Source: Polynucleobacter sp. AP-Nino-20-G2 (GTDB lineage: Bacteria; Pseudomonadota; Gammaproteobacteria; Burkholderiales; Burkholderiaceae). From it: a DNA stretch of 64,000 nt. The translations under genes and the position numbers were made by a program. The DNA lies in the NCBI RefSeq assembly GCF_018688235.1, contig NZ_CP061313.1, positions 1-64,000 of the forward strand, read 5' to 3'. Within the stretch, counting starts at the first letter, position 1. Each line of letters begins with the position of its first letter. Positions 57,312 through 64,000 of the stretch are shown here, in pieces. Under the pieces are notes generated by a model that was not told where the DNA came from, ran no database searches, and worked only from the letters and a program-made list of their open reading frames with translations.

Positions 57312-57968
57312 ATGAGCTTAGGCTTAATCGGTCGCAAGATCGGCATGACCCGTCTATTTACGGACGAAGGGGAAGCAATTCCTGTCACCGTAATTGACGT
57401 GAGCGATAACAGAATCGCTCAAATCAAGACCCAGGCAACTGATGGCTATGATGCTATCCAGTTAGCACATGGCACACGTAGAGCTACTCGCGTTACCAAA
57501 GCAATGGCTGGTCACTTCGCTAAAGCAGGGGTGATGGCTGGTAACGGTCTCAACGAATTCCCATTGGATGCAGCAAAAATTGCAGAAATGACAGCTGGAC
57601 AAGTAATTCCTGCTGAAGCTGCATTTACTGCTGGTCAAAAAGTGGACGTGCAAGGCGTAACAATTGGTAAAGGCTATGCCGGTACTATTAAGCGCTATCA
57701 CTTCGCTTCTGGACGCGCATCACACGGTAACTCACGTTCACATAACGTGCCAGGTTCTATCGGTATGGCGCAAGATCCAGGTCGTGTTTTCCCAGGTAAG
57801 CGCATGACTGGCCACCTTGGTGACGTTACACGTACCGTACAAAATTTAGTCATCGCACGCATTGATGCAGAACGTAATCTCATCATGGTTAAAGGCGCTA
57901 TTCCAGGTGCCCCAGGCGGTAAAGTTATTGTTACTCCAGCGGTGAAAACACCGTTGAAGAAGAAATAA
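57312..57968 (+). CDS. rplC: 50S ribosomal protein L3
   Basis: L3 nucleates 50S assembly. It is 218 aa from the ATG at 57312, which is 7 nt after GGAG; an in-frame ATG at 57306 is only 1 nt from that site. Family features are LGLIGRKIGMTRLF at the start and the long extension FASGRASHGNSRSHNVPGSIG near 130-150 that reaches the peptidyl-transferase centre. Confidence 0.96.
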   Translation: MSLGLIGRKIGMTRLFTDEGEAIPVTVIDVSDNRIAQIKTQATDGYDAIQLAHGTRRATRVTKAMAGHFAKAGVMAGNGLNEFPLDAAKIAEMTAGQVIPAEAAFTAGQKVDVQGVTIGKGYAGTIKRYHFASGRASHGNSRSHNVPGSIGMAQDPGRVFPGKRMTGHLGDVTRTVQNLVIARIDAERNLIMVKGAIPGAPGGKVIVTPAVKTPLKKK

Positions 57969-57979
57969 GGAGAGCGAAT

Positions 57980-58600
57980 ATGGAACTTAAGCTTCTCCAA
58001 GACAACGGAACTTTGGGCGCAGGCGTTCAAGCCTCACCAGAAGTATTCGAGCGTGAATATAACGAAGCATTGGTACACCAAGTTGTTGTGGCTTACCAGG
58101 CAAATGCACGTAGCGGTAATCGTGCACAAAAAGACCGCGAGCAAGTTAAGCACACAACCAAAAAACCTTGGCGTCAAAAAGGTACTGGTCGTGCACGTGC
58201 TGGTATGAGCTCTTCCCCGCTGTGGCGTGGAGGTGGTCGTATATTCCCGAATTCTCCAGAAGAGAATTTCAGCCAAAAAGTAAACAAAAAAATGTACCGC
58301 GCTGGTATGAGATCTATTTTGTCTCAGTTAGCTCGCGAAGGTCGTTTGAATGTTGTTGATCAATTCAATCTAGATGCTCCAAAGACTAAAGTTTTAGCTG
58401 AGAAAGTTAAAGCAATGGGATTGGATTCAGTATTGATTATTGTTGATCAAGTTAGCGAGAATTTGTACTTGGCATCACGCAACTTGCATAAAGTTGCTGT
58501 ATGTGAGCCACAGCATGCTGATCCATTAGCTTTGGTTCAATACAAAAAAGTATTGGTAAGCAAAGCTGCGATCGCAAAAATTGAGGAGTTGCTGAAATGA
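57980..58600 (+). CDS. rplD: 50S ribosomal protein L4
   Basis: L4 lines the exit tunnel. The 206-aa protein has the extended loop KKPWRQKGTGRARAGMSSSPLWRGGG near residue 55-80. In gammaproteobacteria L4 also regulates the S10 operon; the required leader is not evident here. Its stop overlaps rplW (ATGA). Confidence 0.97.
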   Translation: MELKLLQDNGTLGAGVQASPEVFEREYNEALVHQVVVAYQANARSGNRAQKDREQVKHTTKKPWRQKGTGRARAGMSSSPLWRGGGRIFPNSPEENFSQKVNKKMYRAGMRSILSQLAREGRLNVVDQFNLDAPKTKVLAEKVKAMGLDSVLIIVDQVSENLYLASRNLHKVAVCEPQHADPLALVQYKKVLVSKAAIAKIEELLK

Positions 58601-58911
58601 GCCAAGTCCGTAAAAACGATCACAACTTGATGAAGGTTCTGCTTGGACCAGTTATCTCTGAAAAAGCCACCATGGTTGCAGAGAAAAACGAGCAAGTAGT
58701 ATTCCAAGTTACACGCGACGCTAACAAAAGCGATGTGAAACAAGCGGTTGAATTGCTCTTTAAAGTGCAAGTTGACTCTGTTCAAATCGTGAATCAAAAG
58801 GGTAAGCCAAAGCGCTATGGCCGTTTTGAAGGTCGTCGTGACCACACTAAGAAGGCCTATGTAAGCTTGAAACCAGGTCAAGAAATTAACTTTGAAGCGG
58901 AGGCGAATTAA
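58597..58911 (+). CDS. rplW: 50S ribosomal protein L23
   Basis: L23 lies at the tunnel exit and docks trigger factor and SRP. The 104-aa protein has the loop KGKPKRYGRFEGRRDHTKKAYVSL near residue 68. The start codon overlaps the rplD stop by 4 bp. Confidence 0.96.
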   Translation: MSQVRKNDHNLMKVLLGPVISEKATMVAEKNEQVVFQVTRDANKSDVKQAVELLFKVQVDSVQIVNQKGKPKRYGRFEGRRDHTKKAYVSLKPGQEINFEAEAN

Positions 58912-58913
58912 TC

Positions 58914-59744
58914 ATGCCTTTGATGAAGACAAAACCGACCTCACCAGGTCGTCGCTCAATGGTCAAAGTGGTAAATCCTGACCTGCATAAAGGTAAACCT
59001 TTTGCAGCGTTAGTAGAGCCACAGTTCCAAAAAGCAGGTCGTAACAATAATGGTCACATCACTACCCGTCATAAGGGTGGCGGTCATAAGCATCACTATC
59101 GCGTCGTAGATTTCAAACGCAACGATAAAGATGGTATTCCAGCAAAAGTAGAGCGTTTGGAATACGATCCAAACCGCAGTGCAAATATTGCATTGATCGT
59201 GTTTGCTGATGGTGAACGTCGTTACATTCTTGCTGCAAAAGGCATGACTGTTGGACAGGCATTGATGAGCGGCTCCGAAGCCCCAATCAAGTCTGGTAAC
59301 AACTTGCCCATTCGCAACATCCCAGTTGGTAGCACAATTCACTGTGTAGAAATGTTGCCAGGTAAAGGCGCGCAAATTGCACGTTCTGCTGGTGGCTCTG
59401 CAGTATTGCTAGCTCGTGAAGGTGTATACGCTCAGGTGCGCTTGCGCTCTGGCGAAGTGCGTCGTATTTTGATTGATTGCCGTGCCACTATTGGTGAAGT
59501 TGGTAATGAAGAGCACAGCTTGCGCCAAATTGGTAAAGCTGGTGCAAATCGCTGGCGTGGTATTCGTCCAACCGTTCGCGGTGTGGCAATGAACCCAGTA
59601 GATCACCCGCACGGTGGTGGTGAAGGTAGAACTGGCGAAGGCCGTGTACCTGTATCCCCATGGGGCACACCAACCAAAGGTTATCGTACACGTCGCAATA
59701 AGCGTACAACTTCGATGATCGTTCAACGTCGTCAAAAACGTTAA
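58914..59744 (+). CDS. rplB: 50S ribosomal protein L2
   Basis: L2 supports the peptidyl-transferase centre and subunit joining. The 276-aa protein includes the C-terminal RGVAMNPVDHPHGGGEGRTGEGR with the conserved histidine (His in DHPHGGG) near residue 229. It is 2 bp after rplW. Confidence 0.97.
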   Translation: MPLMKTKPTSPGRRSMVKVVNPDLHKGKPFAALVEPQFQKAGRNNNGHITTRHKGGGHKHHYRVVDFKRNDKDGIPAKVERLEYDPNRSANIALIVFADGERRYILAAKGMTVGQALMSGSEAPIKSGNNLPIRNIPVGSTIHCVEMLPGKGAQIARSAGGSAVLLAREGVYAQVRLRSGEVRRILIDCRATIGEVGNEEHSLRQIGKAGANRWRGIRPTVRGVAMNPVDHPHGGGEGRTGEGRVPVSPWGTPTKGYRTRRNKRTTSMIVQRRQKR

Positions 59745-59763
59745 GCGATAAGGATAAATAGAT

Positions 59764-60042
59764 ATGACACGTTCAGCTAAAAAAGGCCCATTTTGCGACG
59801 CCAGCTTGGTAAAAAAAGTTGAAGTTGCACAAGCCAACAAGGACAAAAAGCCGATCAAAACTTGGTCACGCCGTTCAACAATTCTTCCAGACTTTATTGG
59901 TCTGACAATTGCTGTGCATAACGGTCGTCAACACGTTCCGGTATATGTATCAGAAAACATGGTGGGTCATAAGTTAGGCGAATTTGCCTTGACCCGTACT
60001 TTCAAAGGTCACGCTGCTGACAAGAAAGTAACGAAGAAGTAA
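59764..60042 (+). CDS. rpsS: 30S ribosomal protein S19
   Basis: S19 contacts the A-site finger from the 30S head. The 92-aa product starts TRSAKKGPFCDASLVKKVE and contains TWSRRSTILPDFIGLTIAVHNGRQHVPVYV. It ends a few bases before rplV. Confidence 0.97.
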   Translation: MTRSAKKGPFCDASLVKKVEVAQANKDKKPIKTWSRRSTILPDFIGLTIAVHNGRQHVPVYVSENMVGHKLGEFALTRTFKGHAADKKVTKK

Positions 60043-60052
60043 GGGGATGATG

Positions 60053-60382
60053 ATGGAAGTTAAAGCTATTCACAAGGGCGCCCGCATTTCTGCGCAAAAG
60101 ACACGTTTGGTCGCAGACCAAATCCGTGGTTTGCCAATTGCACGCGCAATGAACATTTTGAATTTCAGCCCCAAGAAAGCTGCTTTCATTGTGAAGAAAG
60201 TTGTTGAGTCCGCAATGGCCAACGCTGAACACAATAAAGGTGCTGATATTGATGAGCTCAAGGTATCGACAATTATTGTTGATAAAGGTACTTCCTTGAA
60301 GCGCTTCACAGCACGCGCTAAGGGTCGTGGCAATCAAATTGAAAAACAAACATGTCACATCACCGTGACCTTGAGTAACTAA
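60053..60382 (+). CDS. rplV: 50S ribosomal protein L22
   Basis: L22 lines the exit tunnel beside L4. Three consecutive ATG codons (60047, 60050, 60053) are possible starts; 60053 gives the best spacing from the GGGG ribosome site and yields 109 aa (MEVKAIHKGARISAQKTRL). The other two give 110 and 111 aa. The conserved tunnel loop lies near TFLKRFTARAKGRGN-type sequence (SLKRFTARAKGRGN) close to residue 85. Confidence 0.95.
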   Translation: MEVKAIHKGARISAQKTRLVADQIRGLPIARAMNILNFSPKKAAFIVKKVVESAMANAEHNKGADIDELKVSTIIVDKGTSLKRFTARAKGRGNQIEKQTCHITVTLSN

Positions 60383-60390
60383 GGAAAGAT

Positions 60391-61206
60391 ATGGGACAAA
60401 AGATAAACCCAACCGGATTCCGACTCTCGGTAACGAAGAACTGGACATCACGTTGGTATGCAAACAACGTTGACTTCGCTAAGATGCTTAAAGAGGACGT
60501 AGATGTCCGTCTTTACCTCAAGAAGAAGTTGAAGAACGCATCCGTTAGCAAAGTAGTGATTGAGCGTCCTGCTAAGAACGCTCGCATCACTATCTATAGC
60601 TCACGTCCAGGTGTTGTGATTGGTAAAAAAGGCGAAGATATTGAAGTACTCCGCCGCGAATTGCAAAAGCGTATGGGCGTTCCAGTCCACGTAAACATCG
60701 AAGAAATTCGTAAACCTGAAGTTGATGCGCAATTGATCGCTGATTCAATTACTCAGCAGCTCGAGAAACGTATTATGTTCCGCCGTGCAATGAAGCGCGC
60801 TATGCAAAATGCAATGCGTCTTGGTGCACAAGGAATCAAGATCATGTCTTCTGGTCGTTTGAACGGTGCGGAAATTGCCCGTCGTGAATGGTACCGTGAA
60901 GGACGTGTTCCACTTCATACATTGAAGGCTGACATTGATTACGCTACATCAGAAGCGGAAACAACATACGGCATCATCGGTGTAAAAGTTTGGGTATACA
61001 AGGGCGATACTTTAGGTCGTGGTGCAGATGCTACAGTAGTAGCAGAGCCAGCAGCCGAAGAGAAAAAACCACGCCGTGCACCATCTAAAACAACTGCTCG
61101 CAAACCAGCCGGTGAAGATAAGCCATTAGTGGCCGCTAAACCAGCAGTGAAGCGTGTACGCAAAGCCGTAGAAGCTACAGCTGATACGCAGAAGTCAGGA
61201 GAGTAA
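60391..61206 (+). CDS. rpsC: 30S ribosomal protein S3
   Basis: S3 forms the mRNA entry channel. The N-terminal GQKINPTGFRLSVTKNW and KH-domain RPGVVIGKKGEDIEVLRREL are standard. The protein is 271 aa, about 38 longer than E. coli, because of a basic/alanine-rich C-terminal tail (from about residue 215: KKPRRAPSKTTARKPAG...). Such tails are common in Burkholderiales. Confidence 0.97.
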   Translation: MGQKINPTGFRLSVTKNWTSRWYANNVDFAKMLKEDVDVRLYLKKKLKNASVSKVVIERPAKNARITIYSSRPGVVIGKKGEDIEVLRRELQKRMGVPVHVNIEEIRKPEVDAQLIADSITQQLEKRIMFRRAMKRAMQNAMRLGAQGIKIMSSGRLNGAEIARREWYREGRVPLHTLKADIDYATSEAETTYGIIGVKVWVYKGDTLGRGADATVVAEPAAEEKKPRRAPSKTTARKPAGEDKPLVAAKPAVKRVRKAVEATADTQKSGE

Positions 61207-61208
61207 GC

Positions 61209-61622
61209 ATGCTACAACCAAAGCGTCGTAAGTATCGCAAGGAACAAAAAGGCCGTAATACTGGCGTGGCAACACGTGGTAGTTCAGTAGCCTTTGGTGA
61301 CTTCGGCTTGAAAGCCGTTGGTCGCGGTCGTTTGACTGCACGTCAGATTGAATCTGCACGTCGCGCAATGACCCGTCACATTAAACGTGGTGGTCGTATC
61401 TGGATCCGTATTTTCCCAGACAAACCAATTTCACAAAAGCCAGCTGAAGTGCGTATGGGTAACGGTAAAGGTAATCCAGAGTACTACGTAGCAGAAATTC
61501 AACCAGGCAAAGTACTTTACGAGATGGACGGTGTAGATGAAGCTTTAGCACGCGAGGCTTTCAAGCTTGCAGCTGCTAAGTTACCTTTACAAACTACATT
61601 CGTGATTCGCCACTTAGGTTGA
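61209..61622 (+). CDS. rplP: 50S ribosomal protein L16
   Basis: L16 shapes the A site and binds 23S/5S. The 137-aa protein starts MLQPKRRKYRKEQKGRNTG and contains the family PEVRMGNGKGNPEYYVAEIQPGKVLYE-type segment (AEVRMGNGKGNPEYY) near residue 80. It lies 2 bp after rpsC. Confidence 0.97.
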   Translation: MLQPKRRKYRKEQKGRNTGVATRGSSVAFGDFGLKAVGRGRLTARQIESARRAMTRHIKRGGRIWIRIFPDKPISQKPAEVRMGNGKGNPEYYVAEIQPGKVLYEMDGVDEALAREAFKLAAAKLPLQTTFVIRHLG

Positions 61623-61636
61623 TCGGGATAGAGATT

Positions 61637-61831
61637 ATGAAAAAGACAGAATTAGCATCTAAAGATCTGGTTGCCTTAAATGCAGAATTGACAGAGTTGT
61701 TGAAGACAGGCTTCAAACTCCGTATGCAAAAAGGCACACAGCAACTCACAAATACCAGCCAATTGGGTAAGAACAAGCGCGACATCGCTCGCGTGAAAAC
61801 TTTTATTACCCAAAAAACTGCACAGAAATAA
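61637..61831 (+). CDS. rpmC: 50S ribosomal protein L29
   Basis: A 64-aa protein (MKKTELASKDLVALNAELTE...) near the tunnel exit. The ATG at 61637 is used instead of an upstream in-frame TTG at 61619 that would overlap rplP. The helix-pair pattern and ending RVKTFITQKTAQK fit the family. Confidence 0.93.
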   Translation: MKKTELASKDLVALNAELTELLKTGFKLRMQKGTQQLTNTSQLGKNKRDIARVKTFITQKTAQK

Positions 61832-61843
61832 GGAAAAAGGGAT

Positions 61844-62113
61844 ATGACAGAATTATCTAAACCCTTGCGCCGCACCCTGGTGGGTCGTGTCGTTAGCGAT
61901 AAAATGCAAAAAACTGTGACTGTGCTAGTTGAGCGCCAAGTAAAACATGCGCTTTATGGCAAATATGTTGGACAGTCCAAAAAATACCACGCTCATGACG
62001 AAGCTGGCCAATACAAGATGGGTGATACCGTTGAAATTGCTGAATCTAAGCCAATTTCACGTACTAAATCTTGGGTTGTGACCCGTTTAGTTCAAGAGTC
62101 AAAGGGTATTTAA
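61844..62113 (+). CDS. rpsQ: 30S ribosomal protein S17
   Basis: An 89-aa OB-fold protein starting LSKPLRRTLVGRVVSDKMQKTVTVLVERQ. It is the last gene of the S10 operon block; a terminator-like hairpin follows. Confidence 0.96.
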   Translation: MTELSKPLRRTLVGRVVSDKMQKTVTVLVERQVKHALYGKYVGQSKKYHAHDEAGQYKMGDTVEIAESKPISRTKSWVVTRLVQESKGI

Positions 62114-62122
62114 AGAAATATT

Positions 62123-62160
62123 AGGGATTTTGGCGAACTTTCTTGCCAAATCCCTGTTTT
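62123..62160 (+). terminator. Terminator-like hairpin after rpsQ
   Basis: AGGGATTTTGGC (62123-62134) pairs with GCCAAATCCCT (62145-62155) with one bulged T, followed by GTTTT. It marks the S10-spc boundary, and its right arm overlaps the -35 of the next promoter, so termination and initiation signals are interleaved. Confidence 0.7.
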
Positions 62161-62172
62161 ACGTAGTATGAT
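62143..62172 (+). promoter_or_regulatory. spc operon promoter
   Basis: TTGCCA (62143-62148) and TATGAT (62167-62172), 18 bp apart, lie about 130 bp before rplN. The -35 sits inside the right arm of the rpsQ terminator hairpin. E. coli also starts its spc operon at rplN. Confidence 0.75.
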
Positions 62173-62299
62173 AGAAGGCTTCTCTGGTTTATTTGTGAGA
62201 AGCAGTGTTTTTTCATTAATTCCGGGTTTTAACTTTCGTTAAAGCCCATAGACGGAACCAAGACTGTTTGCCTCTGGCTAACAAGTTGGGGATTAGAAA

Positions 62300-62668
62300 A
62301 TGATTCAGACCGAAAGTAGATTACAGGTCGCCGATAACACAGGCGCCAGTGAAGTTTTGTGCATCAAGGTATTGGGCGGCTCTAAGCGTCGTTACGCCAG
62401 TATCGGTGATGTCATCAAAGTAAGCGTGAAATCCGCTGCTCCACGTGGCCGTGTAAAAAAAGGTGACATTTATAACGCCGTAGTAGTGAGAACTGCTAAG
62501 GGTGTTCGCCGTCCAGACGGTTCATTGATTAAGTTCGATGGCAACGCTGCGGTATTGCTCAACGCTAAGTTAGAGCCAATTGGCACACGTATCTTTGGAC
62601 CAGTCACACGCGAATTGCGTACTGAAAAGTTCATGAAGATCGTTTCTCTCGCCCCCGAAGTTATTTAA
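62300..62668 (+). CDS. rplN: 50S ribosomal protein L14
   Basis: L14 lies at the subunit interface. The 122-aa protein starts MIQTESRLQVADNTGASEVLCIKVLGGS and includes GDVIKVSVKSAAPRGRVKKGD. It is the first gene of the spc block. Confidence 0.97.
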   Translation: MIQTESRLQVADNTGASEVLCIKVLGGSKRRYASIGDVIKVSVKSAAPRGRVKKGDIYNAVVVRTAKGVRRPDGSLIKFDGNAAVLLNAKLEPIGTRIFGPVTRELRTEKFMKIVSLAPEVI

Positions 62669-62677
62669 GAGGCTGAT

Positions 62678-62986
62678 ATGAAAAAGATTCGTAAAGGTGA
62701 TTCAGTAGTTCTATTGACTGGCCGCGATAAGGGCAAGCAAGGAACAGTTACAGCCGTACTCGAGAACAAGTTAGTGATCGAAGGCGTAAACATTTATAAA
62801 AAGAGCGTTAAGCCAAATCCAGCAGCCGGTGTAACTGGCGGCATGATTGACAAGACGATGCCTGTTCACATTTCTAATGTGGCTTTGGTTGACGGTAACG
62901 GCAAGCCATCACGTGTTGGTATCAAACTCGTAGACGGTAAAAAACAGCGTTTCCTGAAAACTACTGGCGCAACTTTAAGCGCATAA
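62678..62986 (+). CDS. rplX: 50S ribosomal protein L24
   Basis: L24 initiates 50S assembly. The 102-aa KOW protein starts MKKIRKGDSVVLLTGRDKGKQGTV, the KOW motif itself. It is 9 bp after rplN. Confidence 0.96.
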   Translation: MKKIRKGDSVVLLTGRDKGKQGTVTAVLENKLVIEGVNIYKKSVKPNPAAGVTGGMIDKTMPVHISNVALVDGNGKPSRVGIKLVDGKKQRFLKTTGATLSA

Positions 62987-63002
62987 GGGGCACGGAGAAA
63001 TT

Positions 63003-63545
63003 ATGAGCACACGTTTTCAAGAACACTACCAAGCTAAAGTTGTTGCAGACTTGATCGCCAAGTTTGGCTACAAATCTGTAATGGAAGTTCCACGTATCAC
63101 CAAAGTTACCCTAAACATGGGTTTGGGCGATGCAGTGAACGACAAAAAGATTATCGAAAATGCAGTTGGTGATTTGACTAAAGTAGCGGGTCAAAAACCA
63201 GTTGTAACAAAAGCGAAAAAAGCGATTGCTGGATTCAAAATTCGTCAAGGTTACCCAATCGGTGCCATGGTGACATTGCGTGGTGCACGCATGTATGAAT
63301 TCTTGGATCGTTTCGTGACTGTTGCATTGCCACGCGTACGTGACTTCCGTGGAATTTCCGGTAAGGCATTTGACGGCCGCGGTAACTACAACATCGGCGT
63401 TAAAGAGCAAATCATTTTCCCTGAAATCGAATACGACAAAATTGATGCCCTCCGTGGTCTCAATATCAGTATTACGACGACCGCTAAGACTGACGAAGAA
63501 GCAAAAGCTTTGTTAGCAGCGTTCAAATTCCCTTTCCGCAATTAA
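63003..63545 (+). CDS. rplE: 50S ribosomal protein L5
   Basis: L5 binds 5S rRNA and P-site tRNA. The 180-aa protein contains KVTLNMGLGDAVNDKK near residue 35 and the rRNA-contact GISGKAFDGRGNYNIGVKEQIIFPEI near 118. It sits between rplX and rpsN as in other bacteria. Confidence 0.97.
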   Translation: MSTRFQEHYQAKVVADLIAKFGYKSVMEVPRITKVTLNMGLGDAVNDKKIIENAVGDLTKVAGQKPVVTKAKKAIAGFKIRQGYPIGAMVTLRGARMYEFLDRFVTVALPRVRDFRGISGKAFDGRGNYNIGVKEQIIFPEIEYDKIDALRGLNISITTTAKTDEEAKALLAAFKFPFRN

Positions 63546-63554
63546 GAGGCTAAC

Positions 63555-63860
63555 GTGGCAAAACTATCCCTAATTGAGCGCGAGAATAAGCGCGCAAAAA
63601 CTGTAGAGAAGTACGCTGTAAAGCGTGCTGAACTCAAGGCAATCATTGCTGATCAATCACGCAGCGATGAAGAGCGCTATGAAGCTCGCTTGAAGCTACA
63701 GGCACTTCCACGTAACGCAAGCCCGATTCGTCAAAGAAATCGTTGTTCATTAACCGGTCGTCCACGTGGCACATTCCGTAAGTTTGGTTTGGCCCGTAGC
63801 AAGATTCGTGAAATCGCCTTCCGTGGCGAAATCCCCGGTTTAACCAAGGCCAGCTGGTAA
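63555..63860 (+). CDS. rpsN: 30S ribosomal protein S14
   Basis: A 101-aa protein of the zinc-independent type: the C-terminal region RQRNRCSLTGRPRGTFRKFGLARSKIRE has lost the CxxC pairs of short S14 forms. The start is GTG at 63555. Confidence 0.96.
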   Translation: MAKLSLIERENKRAKTVEKYAVKRAELKAIIADQSRSDEERYEARLKLQALPRNASPIRQRNRCSLTGRPRGTFRKFGLARSKIREIAFRGEIPGLTKASW

Positions 63861-63884
63861 GCGGCGAAAGAATTAGGAGAACTC

Positions 63885-64000
63885 ATGAGTATCAGCGATC
63901 CAATCGCCGACATGTTGACCCGGATCCGCAATGCGCAAGCAGTGCAGAAGCCCGTAGTCTTGATGCCGTCGTCAAAAGTTAAAGTAGCTATTGCAAAAGT
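63885..64000 (+). CDS. rpsH: 30S ribosomal protein S8, 3' end beyond window
   Basis: Only the first 38 codons are present: [20 protein letters not shown], then [17 protein letters not shown]. This is the S8 N-terminus. An AGGAG site lies upstream. The frame is open to the window end. In E. coli S8 also represses the spc operon. Confidence 0.95.

Overview
The window is an origin-proximal stretch of a betaproteobacterial chromosome, almost certainly Burkholderiales and most like Polynucleobacter. The reasons are moderate-to-low GC, the order dnaA-dnaN-gyrB followed by a SET-domain gene and a DUF3717 gene, MnmG-RsmG-ParA-ParB next to the atp operon, the rrn/tuf/rpo/str/S10/spc block in one run, and the style of the ribosomal proteins. 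The genus is inferred from gene order and protein resemblance, without a database search. Base 1 is the first base of dnaA, the usual chromosome start.

Layout: (1) 1-6045: dnaA, a box-rich oriC-like gap with a DnaA-trio-like tract, dnaN, gyrB, a SET/post-SET protein and a small DUF3717 protein. (2) 6154-10728: a five-gene branched-chain-amino-acid-type ABC importer. (3) 10940-15280: a perfect parS, mnmG (with a second perfect parS inside it), rsmG, parA, parB. (4) 15349-22511: atpI-BEFHAGDC for the F1Fo ATP synthase. Its terminator-like hairpin overlaps the start of hemE. (5) 22527-32650: a mixed region with hemE, priA, gcvH, a metallo-beta-lactamase-fold hydrolase, a zinc-ribbon miniprotein, a fatty-acid desaturase, tRNA-Arg, two c-type cytochromes, rsmI, a diaA-like SIS protein, a dolP-like BON lipoprotein and a GNAT protein. 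(6) 32903-38322: a complete rRNA operon (16S, tRNA-Ile, tRNA-Ala, 23S, 5S) with promoter, boxA-like sites and a strong terminator. (7) 38354-43551: tRNA-Tyr, -Gly, -Thr, tuf copy 1, tRNA-Trp, secE, nusG, rplK, rplA, rplJ, rplL. (8) 43779-52143: rpoB, rpoC. (9) 52188-64000: the str operon (rpsL, rpsG, fusA, tuf copy 2) continuing into S10 (rpsJ to rpsQ) and spc (rplN to rpsH, cut by the window end).

Functionally this is the growth core: replication start and segregation (DnaA, DnaN, GyrB, oriC, ParABS, PriA, DiaA-like), energy (ATP synthase), and transcription and translation (RNA polymerase, rRNA, tRNAs, EF-Tu, EF-G, ribosomal proteins). Nearly all of it lies on the + strand, pointing away from the presumed origin. 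The small minus-strand islands (gcvH, zinc ribbon plus desaturase, tRNA-Arg, rsmI, GNAT) are housekeeping or accessory genes.

I looked for an undescribed system and found no cluster that qualifies: no phage, insertion sequence, CRISPR array, toxin-antitoxin or defence genes are visible. What deserves a second look is regulatory and architectural: parS overlapping the mnmG promoter, terminator hairpins that double as coding sequence (hemE start, zinc-ribbon end), a probable attenuator at rplJ, a structured rpsL-rpsG gap, promoter/terminator overlap at the S10-spc boundary, a eukaryote-like SET protein beside gyrB, and an importer ATPase whose Walker A lysine is arginine.
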